Made by a program: the position numbers and the translations under genes. The notes under the pieces were generated by a model. It had not been told where the DNA came from, ran no database searches, and saw only the letters and a list, made by a program, of their open reading frames with translations. DNA of 6,357 nucleotides from contig DGEE01000058.1 in NCBI GenBank assembly GCA_002385815.1, positions 6,339-12,695 of the forward strand. The letters are read 5' to 3'. Below are positions 1-6,119 of the stretch, piece by piece. This DNA is from Hungateiclostridiaceae bacterium UBA3934. Lineage in GTDB: Bacteria; Bacillota; Clostridia; Acetivibrionales; DTU013. Each line of letters starts with the position of its first letter. Position 1 is the first letter of the stretch.

Positions 1-24
1 TCTTCAGTCCGTCACTTTATATCA

Positions 25-450
25 TCAGCAGGTTTTCTGACCTTCCCTGTACCGGTCTATCATATCGAGCGCCTCATCGATAAACTGGATAAGAGTCATA
101 TCCTTGATCCCTGTCACCTGAATGCTGCATTTGTTCAGAGGTATGAGGATCTTAAGAGCGGGGCTTCCGGCAATGGCTTCCGCCATGGCAGCCGAAAGCT
201 CTCCAAGCATGGAATTGGCAGCAAGTATCCCCACGACACCGATAATTATGTCCACCTTGTCTGCATTGTATATGACAGCGTTCTCGCCGGTGGCTCCTTC
301 ATCGGCACCTGCCTTGAGCATGGCTGATGTGGCCAGCGCATTGGTTCCCAGCGCTGTGATATTAATGGTATCGGCATAGCGACTCCTCAGTCTCTCAACT
401 ACTGCTTTCCCTATTCCGCCCCCCTGTCCGTCCACAACTGCGATTTTCAT
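25..450 (-). CDS. DUF3842 family protein
   Basis: A 141-residue soluble protein that I recognise as a DUF3842 member; its biochemical role is unknown. It opens with a beta strand and a glycine-rich turn, MKIAVVDGQGGGIGK (G8-Q9-G10-G11-G12-I13-G14), as in nucleotide-binding Rossmann or P-loop-like folds. Other family-like stretches are ALGTNALAT (33-41), GADEGATGENAV (48-59), a hydrophobic strand IIIGVVGILA around 68-77, and IPLNKC near 103-108. Nucleotide binding is inferred from the glycine loop only. There is no signal peptide or membrane segment. The ATG is preceded by GGGAGGT (462-468) with an 11-base spacer, which supports this start. It follows the antiporter gene on the same strand after 101 bases that show neither a convincing terminator nor a promoter, so it is probably the last gene seen of the PII-like/antiporter unit. 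The 24 bases beyond its stop show nothing recognisable. Confidence 0.9.
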   Translation of the reverse strand: MKIAVVDGQGGGIGKAVVERLRSRYADTINITALGTNALATSAMLKAGADEGATGENAVIYNADKVDIIIGVVGILAANSMLGELSAAMAEAIAGSPALKILIPLNKCSIQVTGIKDMTLIQFIDEALDMIDRYREGQKTC

Positions 451-551
451 AATTGACTCAGACCTCCCGACACCTGACTTTCAAATATCCTCAAAAACAC
501 AATCTGTAGCGACCCGGACCAGAAGTCCAAACCTGCAAAGATTTATTACTA

Positions 552-1724
552 CTATGCATTGATTTCTCCAGCCTTCTTCAACGTAGTCTTTGTGATCGCC
601 GGACCTGTCAGTTCATATATAAAGGTCGCCGCAAGTATCACTGCACGTATGGTCTGCCCATATTCAGGCAGCATTTGCGCAGCCATCAGTGATAGTCCGA
701 TCGCCACTCCCGCCTGGGGTACAAGCGAGAAGCCGATGTACTTTCTGACTGCTTCGGGAGCTTTCATTATAATGGCACCCAGTGACGCTCCGGCCACTTT
801 CCCGATGACGCGGAAAACCACATAGAGTATACCGATCAGTCCGATTTTGGGCAACACAGTGATATCCAGCTCCATACCCGATACCACGAAAAACATCAGG
901 AATATTGGCGGTGTTATAGCGTCTGTCAGCTTCAGTACAGATCCTGCTGAGTCACTCACATTCACGAACATGGCACCCATAGCCATGCACAGCAGCAACG
1001 GTGACAAACCCAGCATAGTCGCCAGTGAACTGCCCAGAAATACAAATCCGGCAGTTATGATCAGGCGATTGGACTCCTTCCTGAACCAGCGCAGAGGGAT
1101 CTTGAACAGGAACCCCAGTAAAAAACCCAGCAGGAGTGATCCCAGTATCTCACCCACCGGCTTGAGGATCGACAGGATCACAGAAGTTTCTCCAGGGTAC
1201 TGCATCATATTAACTATGGCAACGGAGAACCCGAAGGCTATAAGTGCAACGGCATCGTCGAGTGCAACTACACTGAGCAGCGTTTCCGTAAGAGGACCCC
1301 TGGCCTTGTATTGCCTCACTACCATAATGGTGGCAGCCGGTGCAGTCGCAGCAGCGATAGCTCCAAGTAGCAGCGCGATCTGCGTTTCATAACCGAACAA
1401 TATGAGGATCAGCATGACCAGCAAAGTTGCGCCCAATCCTTCGAATATCGCTATGACTATGGGCCTTGAACCAACTTTTTTCAAGTACTTGATCCTGAAT
1501 TCCGAGCCTATGGAAAACGCTATGAATGCCAAAGCCATCTCAGAAACCAGTCCCAATCCGCCGACCATATCTGCCGGCACCAGCTTCAATACAAAAGGCC
1601 CGATCAGCAAACCAGCTATCAGATATCCTGTAACATTCGGCAACTTTGCCAGTTTTGCGGCACGACCGAATAAAAGCCCTGCAAACAATATCAGCGCCAG
1701 ATAAAAAAGTGTATTTATCTGCAT
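552..1724 (-). CDS. Cation:proton antiporter, CPA2/Kef type, membrane domain only
   Basis: A 390-residue integral membrane protein, hydrophobic throughout with about 12-13 predicted helices. It is expected to exchange Na+ or K+ for H+ across the cytoplasmic membrane. Visible signatures are the CPA2 opening LPNVTGYLIAGLLIGP (28-43), the discontinuous-helix motif AAATAPAAT (124-132), and ALDDAVAL (154-161), whose paired aspartates D156-D157 match the ion-binding DD pair of electrogenic CPA2 exchangers. The second crossover helix region is near VPQAGVAIGLSL (335-346). The protein ends soon after the last helix and lacks the cytoplasmic TrkA-N/RCK domains of full-length Kef proteins. A separate regulator is therefore plausible, and the PII-like gene two bases upstream is the obvious candidate (inference). 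The start ATG follows AGAAGGAG (1738-1745) with a rather long 13-base spacer that overlaps the end of the PII-like gene, suggesting translational coupling. Which cation is carried cannot be read from the sequence. Confidence 0.92.
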   Translation of the reverse strand: MQINTLFYLALILFAGLLFGRAAKLAKLPNVTGYLIAGLLIGPFVLKLVPADMVGGLGLVSEMALAFIAFSIGSEFRIKYLKKVGSRPIVIAIFEGLGATLLVMLILILFGYETQIALLLGAIAAATAPAATIMVVRQYKARGPLTETLLSVVALDDAVALIAFGFSVAIVNMMQYPGETSVILSILKPVGEILGSLLLGFLLGFLFKIPLRWFRKESNRLIITAGFVFLGSSLATMLGLSPLLLCMAMGAMFVNVSDSAGSVLKLTDAITPPIFLMFFVVSGMELDITVLPKIGLIGILYVVFRVIGKVAGASLGAIIMKAPEAVRKYIGFSLVPQAGVAIGLSLMAAQMLPEYGQTIRAVILAATFIYELTGPAITKTTLKKAGEINA

Positions 1725-1726
1725 AT

Positions 1727-2065
1727 TCAGAACTCAACTCCTTCTGTACTCAGGACAGGCAACGTGAATATTACGGCAGTATCTGGTTTTGAGAGGTCTC
1801 CTACTACTTCCCGGATGATCTTCTTAGCTTCTTTCGCTTTTTCATCCGTCAGCACCATGAAAATGGTCTTGCTTTCTTTCCGTTCGGGATCTATAAGCAT
1901 ACGCAGTGTCCCGAATATGGGCAGATCTTCACCGCTTTTTGCCAGTTCCCGGACCATCCCGGTGCTGTTCAATATGGTTGCTCCGCAGATCCCGTTTCCC
2001 ATCAGCCTTTCAAGCAGAGCGTCAAGCACTTCCACCTTGTTCAGTACCATCACCATGAACTGCAT
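1727..2065 (-). CDS. PII-like small regulatory protein
   Basis: A 112-residue soluble protein with the size and predicted alternating strand-helix pattern (ferredoxin-like) of the PII superfamily. The first strand MQFMVMVLN leads into a helix (VEVLDALLERLMGNGI, 11-26) and then GATILNSTG (28-36). A loop region takes the place of the PII T-loop (about 37-56). A second strand-helix pair follows (SKTIFMVLTDEKAKEAKKII), then KPDTAVIFTLPV (93-104), resembling the C-terminal strand of PII-like proteins. The T-loop tyrosine context of GlnB/GlnK is not visible, so this is not a canonical nitrogen PII. Its stop codon lies two bases before the antiporter start, which suggests that it senses a nucleotide or small ligand and controls the antiporter (inference). 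The start is well supported by GAGGTGAT at 2072-2079, six bases upstream of the ATG. An alternative start at Met4 has no better site. Confidence 0.75.
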   Translation of the reverse strand: MQFMVMVLNKVEVLDALLERLMGNGICGATILNSTGMVRELAKSGEDLPIFGTLRMLIDPERKESKTIFMVLTDEKAKEAKKIIREVVGDLSKPDTAVIFTLPVLSTEGVEF

Positions 2066-2093
2066 CTATACATCACCTCAAATATAAAAGGTC

Positions 2094-2122
2094 ATACTTA
2101 AGATAACAACATCTTTAAGTAT
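2094..2122. repeat. Inverted repeat over the -10 and start region (operator candidate)
   Basis: The arms ATACTTAAGAT (2094-2104) and ATCTTTAAGTAT (2111-2122) are complementary apart from one extra base, with the six-base centre AACAAC. The right arm contains most of the -10 hexamer and the centre falls a few bases after the predicted start site, as expected of a repressor operator. Alternatively, read as RNA from the upstream PBP gene, it makes an AU-rich stem followed by GACCTTTTATATTT, which could be a poor terminator for the PBP transcript. Confidence 0.5.
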
Positions 2123-2146
2123 AACCGCTAAATGTATCAAGTGCAA
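2118..2146 (-). promoter_or_regulatory. Putative sigma-A-type promoter for the PII-like/antiporter unit
   Basis: On the minus strand a -35-like TTGCAC (2141-2146) is separated by exactly 17 bases from a -10-like TATACT (2118-2123, five of six matches to TATAAT). The predicted transcription start is near 2111, about 46 bases upstream of the PII-like ATG and 32 bases before its ribosome binding site. The -35 matches consensus only at TTG, so a weak or activated promoter is likely. Two inverted repeats overlap these elements. Confidence 0.5.
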
Positions 2147-2150
2147 CTTG
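2138..2150. repeat. Short palindrome over the -35 element
   Basis: CAAGT-GCA-ACTTG is a perfect inverted repeat with five-base arms and a three-base centre. The TTGCAC hexamer of the putative promoter sits inside it. Its position suggests a regulator binding site, but a 13-base palindrome can occur by chance. Confidence 0.3.
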
Positions 2151-2247
2151 CAGCACCGCGTTTGCGTCCCAGGCCATGTGTCAGCCGGCATATCATCTCC
2201 CGGTACCTGAACCTGGTCACTGTGAGCTTTGCTCATGATGCGTTCTT

Positions 2248-4047
2248 CTAGTATCCCTTTTCAAGCATACTTCCGGCTATGGCAGCAAATACCGGCGCCG
2301 CAGCTCTGCCACCCAGACGGCCGTCCTCTGCGAATACAGCAACGGAGTATCTGGGCTCGGCTGCCGGGAAATAGCCAGTGAACCAGGCATGTACGACATC
2401 CTTCGAACCTGTCTCCGCACTGCCGGTCTTACCCCCGGCACCTCCCCAGTAACCAGTGACGGCTTCGGTACCTGTCCCGTTGAGCGTTACGGCCTCCATC
2501 ATTTCCTTTATCCTGTCGGAGGTTTCCTTCGATATTATGCGGCGGCCTTCACTCACCTTTATTTTCTCAACTATCCTGCCTTTCTCGTCAACAATGGAAT
2601 CCACTATATTGACTTTGTTCCTGATGCCTCCATTGGCCACTGTAGCAGTAAGGTCGGCTACCTGCACCGGTGTTGCAAGGATCGCACCCTGACCGATGGC
2701 GATATTGGCTATATCTGCCCTGCTATGATATGCATTTATGTCGGGGAGATTACCTGCCGCCTCTGCTATGCCCTGCTCCAATATCCCCGTCCTGCACCCC
2801 AGTCCGAATCTCTGCGCCATTTCCAGCAGCCTCCTGTAGCCGATCCTCTGCCCCAGTTCGATAAAATATGAATTGCAGGAGAGGGCAAAGGCCCTCTCCA
2901 GGTCGATTTCCCCGTGACCACCCTCATAATATGAATAGCATTTGAATGTGAGCCCGTTTATATCGACAGCACCACTGCAGTAATAGTGATCCGGATCATG
3001 AAACTCATGTCTTCCGATGACAGTTCCAATGTCGAAAAGGTCATCGAAGGGAAACAGTCTGTATGAAAACCCGTCGAAAAACCTGTACTCGTCAGCCTGC
3101 CCGTCAGCCTCACCCTGGACAGCATCCTCGCCTGCTCTGTTTTTGTCATCGTCTCCGAACAGGATATCTTCCTCGTTTTCGAAAAAAGCTGCCAGATCGA
3201 TTATCTTGAATATGGAACCCAGGTTGTAGGCGGCGGTCGCTTTATTGAACAGTTCCTTACTGCTGCTGTCCAGATACTTCTCCACAGCATTCTGATCGAA
3301 ATGAGGTCTGCTTGCCATAGCGAGTATGTCACCGGTTACTACATCCTCCACAACAACAGCGCCTGACAATCCATTCTTGTCCATGGCCTCCTCGACGATC
3401 TTCTGGACATGATAATCCAATGTCAGCCTTATACCGAGTCTGCTGTCGCTGCTCCATTCCTTCACTCTGTAACCAAAACCTTTTATAGGATCATTCGCTG
3501 CGTCCGTGATGGTGCCGATCCCGAAGACTGCATTATCTCTGAGCACACGTTCATATGCCTTTTCAATACCTGACTGGCCTACCTGATCCCTCCGGTTCAA
3601 ATAGCCTATCACATGTCTTGCCAGAGAATCCCCGCCATATCGCTCCAGTGAACTGATGACTGAGATCCAGTCCGCGTCTGAGCTTTTAAGTGCATCCCTG
3701 CCGTCTTCGCTGATTTCCAGCAACACAGGCATGCTTTTTGATGACAGGCCGTCAGGCACCTCGACGTTCATCGCTTCAAAAATCTTCTTCCTTTCTTCCG
3801 CCTCAGGCATACAGGCTGTTTTTATCAGTGCCGTGTACTTGATTTCCCTGTTTGTGAACGGGATGTTGTTTCGATCCAGTATGTTTCCCCTGCGCCTTTC
3901 GACATCCATGCCGGACACTCTTTGCCTGAATGCAGCTTCCTTCAGGGTGCTGTCCGGAATCAGCTGAAGCATGGCTATCCTTGCCGCAAGAAGCAGGAAC
4001 AGCAGTGTTATGACTCCGCCGAGTATGCAGACTCTTTTTACAGGCAA
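2248..4047 (-). CDS. Class B penicillin-binding protein (transpeptidase), PbpI/PBP2-like
   Basis: A 599-residue membrane-anchored D,D-transpeptidase that crosslinks peptidoglycan outside the membrane. A short basic N-terminus leads into one transmembrane helix (about 7-28). The dimerisation-domain marker RRGNILDRN (52-60) follows, then GQSGIEKAYERVL (157-169) and LTLDYHVQKIVEEAM (208-222). The catalytic set is complete: SIFK (nucleophile S278, K281), SCN (390-392) and KTG (540-542). The spacing from S278 to S390 is 112 residues, whereas 55-60 is usual in class B enzymes; the surplus lies at about 295-350 and starts with a very acidic stretch. The start is TTG, set by AAAGGGG seven bases upstream; there is no in-frame ATG or GTG before the upstream stop, and the first internal Met would remove the membrane anchor. 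The neighbours mltG-trmR-trhP match the B. subtilis region that contains yrrR/pbpI (PBP4b, a sporulation PBP), so orthology is plausible but unproven; a general PBP2 role is the alternative. Confidence 0.92.
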   Translation of the reverse strand: MPVKRVCILGGVITLLFLLLAARIAMLQLIPDSTLKEAAFRQRVSGMDVERRRGNILDRNNIPFTNREIKYTALIKTACMPEAEERKKIFEAMNVEVPDGLSSKSMPVLLEISEDGRDALKSSDADWISVISSLERYGGDSLARHVIGYLNRRDQVGQSGIEKAYERVLRDNAVFGIGTITDAANDPIKGFGYRVKEWSSDSRLGIRLTLDYHVQKIVEEAMDKNGLSGAVVVEDVVTGDILAMASRPHFDQNAVEKYLDSSSKELFNKATAAYNLGSIFKIIDLAAFFENEEDILFGDDDKNRAGEDAVQGEADGQADEYRFFDGFSYRLFPFDDLFDIGTVIGRHEFHDPDHYYCSGAVDINGLTFKCYSYYEGGHGEIDLERAFALSCNSYFIELGQRIGYRRLLEMAQRFGLGCRTGILEQGIAEAAGNLPDINAYHSRADIANIAIGQGAILATPVQVADLTATVANGGIRNKVNIVDSIVDEKGRIVEKIKVSEGRRIISKETSDRIKEMMEAVTLNGTGTEAVTGYWGGAGGKTGSAETGSKDVVHAWFTGYFPAAEPRYSVAVFAEDGRLGGRAAAPVFAAIAGSMLEKGY

Positions 4048-4048
4048 G

Positions 4049-4097
4049 AAAAAACCCCTTTCAACAGTGATATCAGGATTCTTACCGTTAAAAGGGA
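4049..4097 (-). terminator. Intrinsic terminator after trhP, overlapping the PBP ribosome binding site
   Basis: On the minus strand a 14-bp uninterrupted stem (5' arm 4084-4097, TCCCTTTTAACGGT; 3' arm 4055-4068, ACTGTTGAAAGGGG) contains three G-U pairs and closes a 15-base loop (4069-4083). Six T follow at once (4049-4054). This is a textbook Rho-independent form and lies 29 bases after the trhP stop. Unusually, the 3' arm includes the ribosome binding site of the next gene, and the U-run forms the spacer before its TTG start. The element could therefore end the trhP transcript and, in any readthrough RNA, hide the PBP ribosome binding site. Confidence 0.75.
4055..4061 (-). promoter_or_regulatory. 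Ribosome binding site of the PBP, decides a TTG start
   Basis: AAAGGGG on the minus strand, seven bases before TTG (4045-4047). It is the only purine-rich site near the beginning of this reading frame and so fixes the rare TTG as start. It is fully paired inside the terminator stem. Confidence 0.65.
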
Positions 4098-4126
4098 GTT
4101 ATATTCATCATATCGGTATCATGCCG

Positions 4127-5380
4127 TCATGCATTTCTGGCAGCTTTTCTCCTCAACATCGCATAAGGTACTACAGGTTGATCCATGTGCATATATACTG
4201 TCATCTGCGGATGAGGTGCAGCTTCAATTTCTTCTCCGTCTTCATTCCTCATCCCTGAGATCTTGTGTACCCGATAAGGCCCTTTGGGAAATACTATCTC
4301 AAGCTCATCGCCTACAGCGAACCTGTTGCGCTGCTCGATGGCGGCCAGTCCCGTCCTTTCGTCGTATGCTTTCACAAGACCCACGAAATCATAATCCCTT
4401 ATATATGAGCTGGTCCCGTACACCTGATCAATGCCGGCGGATCTGCCGGTAAAAAATCCGGTGGTATATTCCCGGTGGCTGGCTTTCGATAACTCATCGA
4501 GCCATGTCTTGTCGAATCTGTATCCTTCCGGATCTGAAATATAGGCATCCAGGGCTTCTCTGTACGCTTTTACGACTGTAGCCACATAATAGGAACTTTT
4601 CATCCTTCCTTCGATTTTAAGGCTCGAGACCCCGCACTCCACTATGTCAGGTATATGTTCTATCAGACACAAATCTTTTGAATTGAAGATATATGTGCCC
4701 CTGTCATTTTCAAATACAGGATAGTACTCGCCCGGCCGCTTTTCCTCCACCAGGTGGTATTTCCATCTGCATGGATGGGCACACATCCCTCTGTTGGAAT
4801 CCCGGTCAGCCATATAGCTGCTGAGCAGGCAGCGCCCTGAATAGGATATGCACATGGCACCATGGACAAACATTTCAAGTTCCAGGTCTTCGGGCACATT
4901 CTTCCTTATTTCCTTTATCTCATCAAGAGAGAGCTCTCTTGCCAGTATTATCCTTCTGACTCCCTGCCTGTGCCAGAAAGCTGCACTCCTCCAGTTGGTA
5001 TTATTGGCCTGTGTGCTCAGGTGGAGTTCCATATCGGGTACCTGCTGACGTATCAGATCATAGACTCCCGGATCCGAGAATATGATCGCATCCACTCCCA
5101 TATCCCTCACCAGTGTAACGTATTCGGCCATGCCCTCAAAATCCTCATCATGAGGGATGATATTCATCGTGAGATATACTCTCCTGCCATTGGCATGGGC
5201 AAAAGCTATTCCCTCCCTCATTTCCTCAGCGGAAAAATTGCCGGCAGAAGCCCGCAGGCCAAATTCTTCTCCTCCAAGGTATACAGCGTCAGCTCCATAA
5301 ATGACGGCCATTTTCAGCTTTTCGAGATTACCGGCAGGAGCCAGCAGTTCAGGTTTTTTCATGATCTTGTTGCTGTTCAT
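4127..5380 (-). CDS. trhP: U32 family protein, tRNA wobble-uridine hydroxylation (TrhP-like)
   Basis: A 417-residue cytosolic protein of the peptidase-U32 family. Despite the name, characterised relatives (E. coli TrhP/YegQ, B. subtilis YrrN and YrrO) are needed to form 5-hydroxyuridine at tRNA position 34, with prephenate as a factor and an iron-sulphur cluster. The N-terminus KPELLAPAGNLEKL (9-22) and GADAVYLGG (29-37) are family hallmarks. The signature HGAMCISYSGRC (173-184) is followed by NRGMCAHPCRW (196-206) and SKDLC (234-238). Cysteines 177, 184, 200 (or 204) and 238 have the spacing expected of the cluster ligands. KIEGRMKSSYYVA (255-267) is also typical, and the C-terminal part (about 330-400) resembles the small beta-rich U32 domain. 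The start ATG overlaps the trmR stop (ATGA) and has GGAG at 5389-5392. B. subtilis has two such proteins, whereas only one is present here. RlhA-type rRNA hydroxylation is an alternative, but the neighbouring trmR favours tRNA. Confidence 0.85.
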   Translation of the reverse strand: MNSNKIMKKPELLAPAGNLEKLKMAVIYGADAVYLGGEEFGLRASAGNFSAEEMREGIAFAHANGRRVYLTMNIIPHDEDFEGMAEYVTLVRDMGVDAIIFSDPGVYDLIRQQVPDMELHLSTQANNTNWRSAAFWHRQGVRRIILARELSLDEIKEIRKNVPEDLELEMFVHGAMCISYSGRCLLSSYMADRDSNRGMCAHPCRWKYHLVEEKRPGEYYPVFENDRGTYIFNSKDLCLIEHIPDIVECGVSSLKIEGRMKSSYYVATVVKAYREALDAYISDPEGYRFDKTWLDELSKASHREYTTGFFTGRSAGIDQVYGTSSYIRDYDFVGLVKAYDERTGLAAIEQRNRFAVGDELEIVFPKGPYRVHKISGMRNEDGEEIEAAPHPQMTVYMHMDQPVVPYAMLRRKAARNA

Positions 5381-6057
5381 GGATCCATCTCCGTTTCCAA
5401 CCGCTTATAAGACAGGGCCACTCCATCCCCAACTGTCAGGATGCTGGTGTCCAATGACGGGTCATTGCGCAGGGTGTCCAGGTATTCGCGCATATTGTTT
5501 ACTATCGTCCTTTTCTTTCTGCCCACAGGCTCCCCGCTGGCCACCATCCCCTTGTACAGCACATTGTCGCTTATGAGAAGGCCTCCGTTTCTGAGCATTC
5601 TCAGACATTCGGGCAAAAACCCGATGTACTGGCCCTTTGCAGCGTCCATAAAAATCATATCATACGACTTGTCCAGACACGGGAGTACATCAGATGCATC
5701 TCCGGCTATCACGGCTATAGTGTCCTCCAGCCCTGCCCTTTTTATGTTTTCATGGGCTTTGGCCAGCATATCCTCATCGCGTTCAATGGTATCGATCCTG
5801 CCTCCCTTTGCCAGTATGCCCGAAAGCAGTATGGCAGAATACCCTATGGCAGTACCTATCTCGAGTATACGCGCCGGTCTGACCAGTCTGCCCAATACAA
5901 TGAGCAGCTCGGCTGTTTCCCTGTTTATTATTGGCACATGATGCCGGCAGGCATACTGTTCCATCTCCTTCAACAGCCCTTTTCCCGGCTTCATCATTTT
6001 TCCTCCGCAAGTATCGGCGTCATTGCCGGATCTTTCGGTTTGCTCGCTTTCAAACAT
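5377..6057 (-). CDS. trmR: SAM-dependent O-methyltransferase, TrmR (YrrM)-like
   Basis: A 226-residue cytosolic class I methyltransferase of the COMT/YrrM type. The SAM loop is LEIGTAIGYS (65-74), the acidic residue at the end of strand 2 is in TIERDEDM (90-97), and FMDAAKGQY (136-144) with SDNVLYKG (163-170) supplies the likely metal ligands D138, D164 and N165. In B. subtilis the yrrM product TrmR methylates 5-hydroxyuridine-34 to 5-methoxyuridine. Here the gene overlaps trhP, which should supply the hydroxylated substrate, so the same role is inferred. The start is ambiguous. The first ATG (6055-6057) has AAAGGAG six bases upstream. Met22 (5992-5994) has a strong GGAGG seven bases upstream and would give a 205-residue protein without the first 21 residues, which are polar, lack recognisable family features and include the stretch SEQTERSGNDADTCGGK. 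A generic catechol/caffeoyl-CoA-type methyltransferase is the alternative reading. Confidence 0.85.
   Translation of the reverse strand: MFESEQTERSGNDADTCGGKMMKPGKGLLKEMEQYACRHHVPIINRETAELLIVLGRLVRPARILEIGTAIGYSAILLSGILAKGGRIDTIERDEDMLAKAHENIKRAGLEDTIAVIAGDASDVLPCLDKSYDMIFMDAAKGQYIGFLPECLRMLRNGGLLISDNVLYKGMVASGEPVGRKKRTIVNNMREYLDTLRNDPSLDTSILTVGDGVALSYKRLETEMDP
6002..6006 (-). promoter_or_regulatory. Internal ribosome binding site for an alternative trmR start
   Basis: GGAGG on the minus strand lies four bases before Met21 and seven before Met22 of the long trmR reading frame. The spacing to Met22 is ideal and the match to the anti-Shine-Dalgarno is better than that of the upstream site, so the mature start may be 5994. 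Confidence 0.5.
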
Positions 6058-6063
6058 ATCCGG

Positions 6064-6070
6064 CTCCTTT
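6064..6070 (-). promoter_or_regulatory. Ribosome binding site for the upstream trmR start
   Basis: AAAGGAG on the minus strand, six bases before the ATG at 6055-6057. Taken alone it is a normal site, and it is why the longer form is listed as the coding region. Confidence 0.5.
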
Positions 6071-6092
6071 CAGAAATGTTCACATATCAGAT

Positions 6093-6119
6093 AAAGAGGC
6101 TGCAGTTGCAGCCTTTTTT
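6093..6119. terminator. Small hairpin at the mltG stop codon, possible bidirectional terminator
   Basis: GGCTGC (6098-6103) and GCAGCC (6108-6113) form a 6-bp GC-rich stem with an AGTT loop. A/T (and one G-U) pairs extend it to about 11 bp (6093-6118). The plus-strand reading ends in six T (6114-6119). The minus-strand reading, the direction of all genes here, ends in the weaker TCTTTAT. Its minus-strand 5' arm includes the mltG stop codon. It may partly separate mltG from the trmR-trhP transcript, or block antisense transcription; no plus-strand gene lies nearby to need it. Confidence 0.45.

Noticed and set aside
486..530. Possible terminator between the antiporter and DUF3842 genes (GGAC/GTCC stem, then TGTTTTTG)
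   Set aside because: The stem has only about four strong pairs and the T-run is some 15 bases away, so it does not fit an intrinsic terminator.
847..1392. A 181-codon plus-strand reading frame inside the antiporter gene
   Set aside because: It lies wholly antisense to a protein with clear CPA2 motifs, and is a shadow of its codon pattern.
2223..2235. Palindrome TGAGC-TTT-GCTCA just after the PBP stop
   Set aside because: A 5-bp stem with no following T-run is too weak to call a terminator or operator.
2078..2236. A 52-codon minus-strand reading frame between the PBP and the PII-like gene, beginning MSKAHSDQVQVPGDD
   Set aside because: It has no proper ribosome binding site, its second half runs through the putative promoter and inverted repeat, and the product resembles nothing I know. 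It is probably chance.
4099..4104. A -10-like TATAAC upstream of the PBP
   Set aside because: The sequence 17 bases upstream (CGGCAT) is no -35, and I could not match a sporulation sigma-factor consensus either.
3922..4452. A 176-codon plus-strand reading frame across the trhP-PBP junction
   Set aside because: It lies antisense to two well-supported genes, crosses the terminator stem, and its translation lacks any family features.
5441..5941. A 166-codon plus-strand reading frame inside trmR
   Set aside because: It is antisense to the methyltransferase core motifs and has no independent support.
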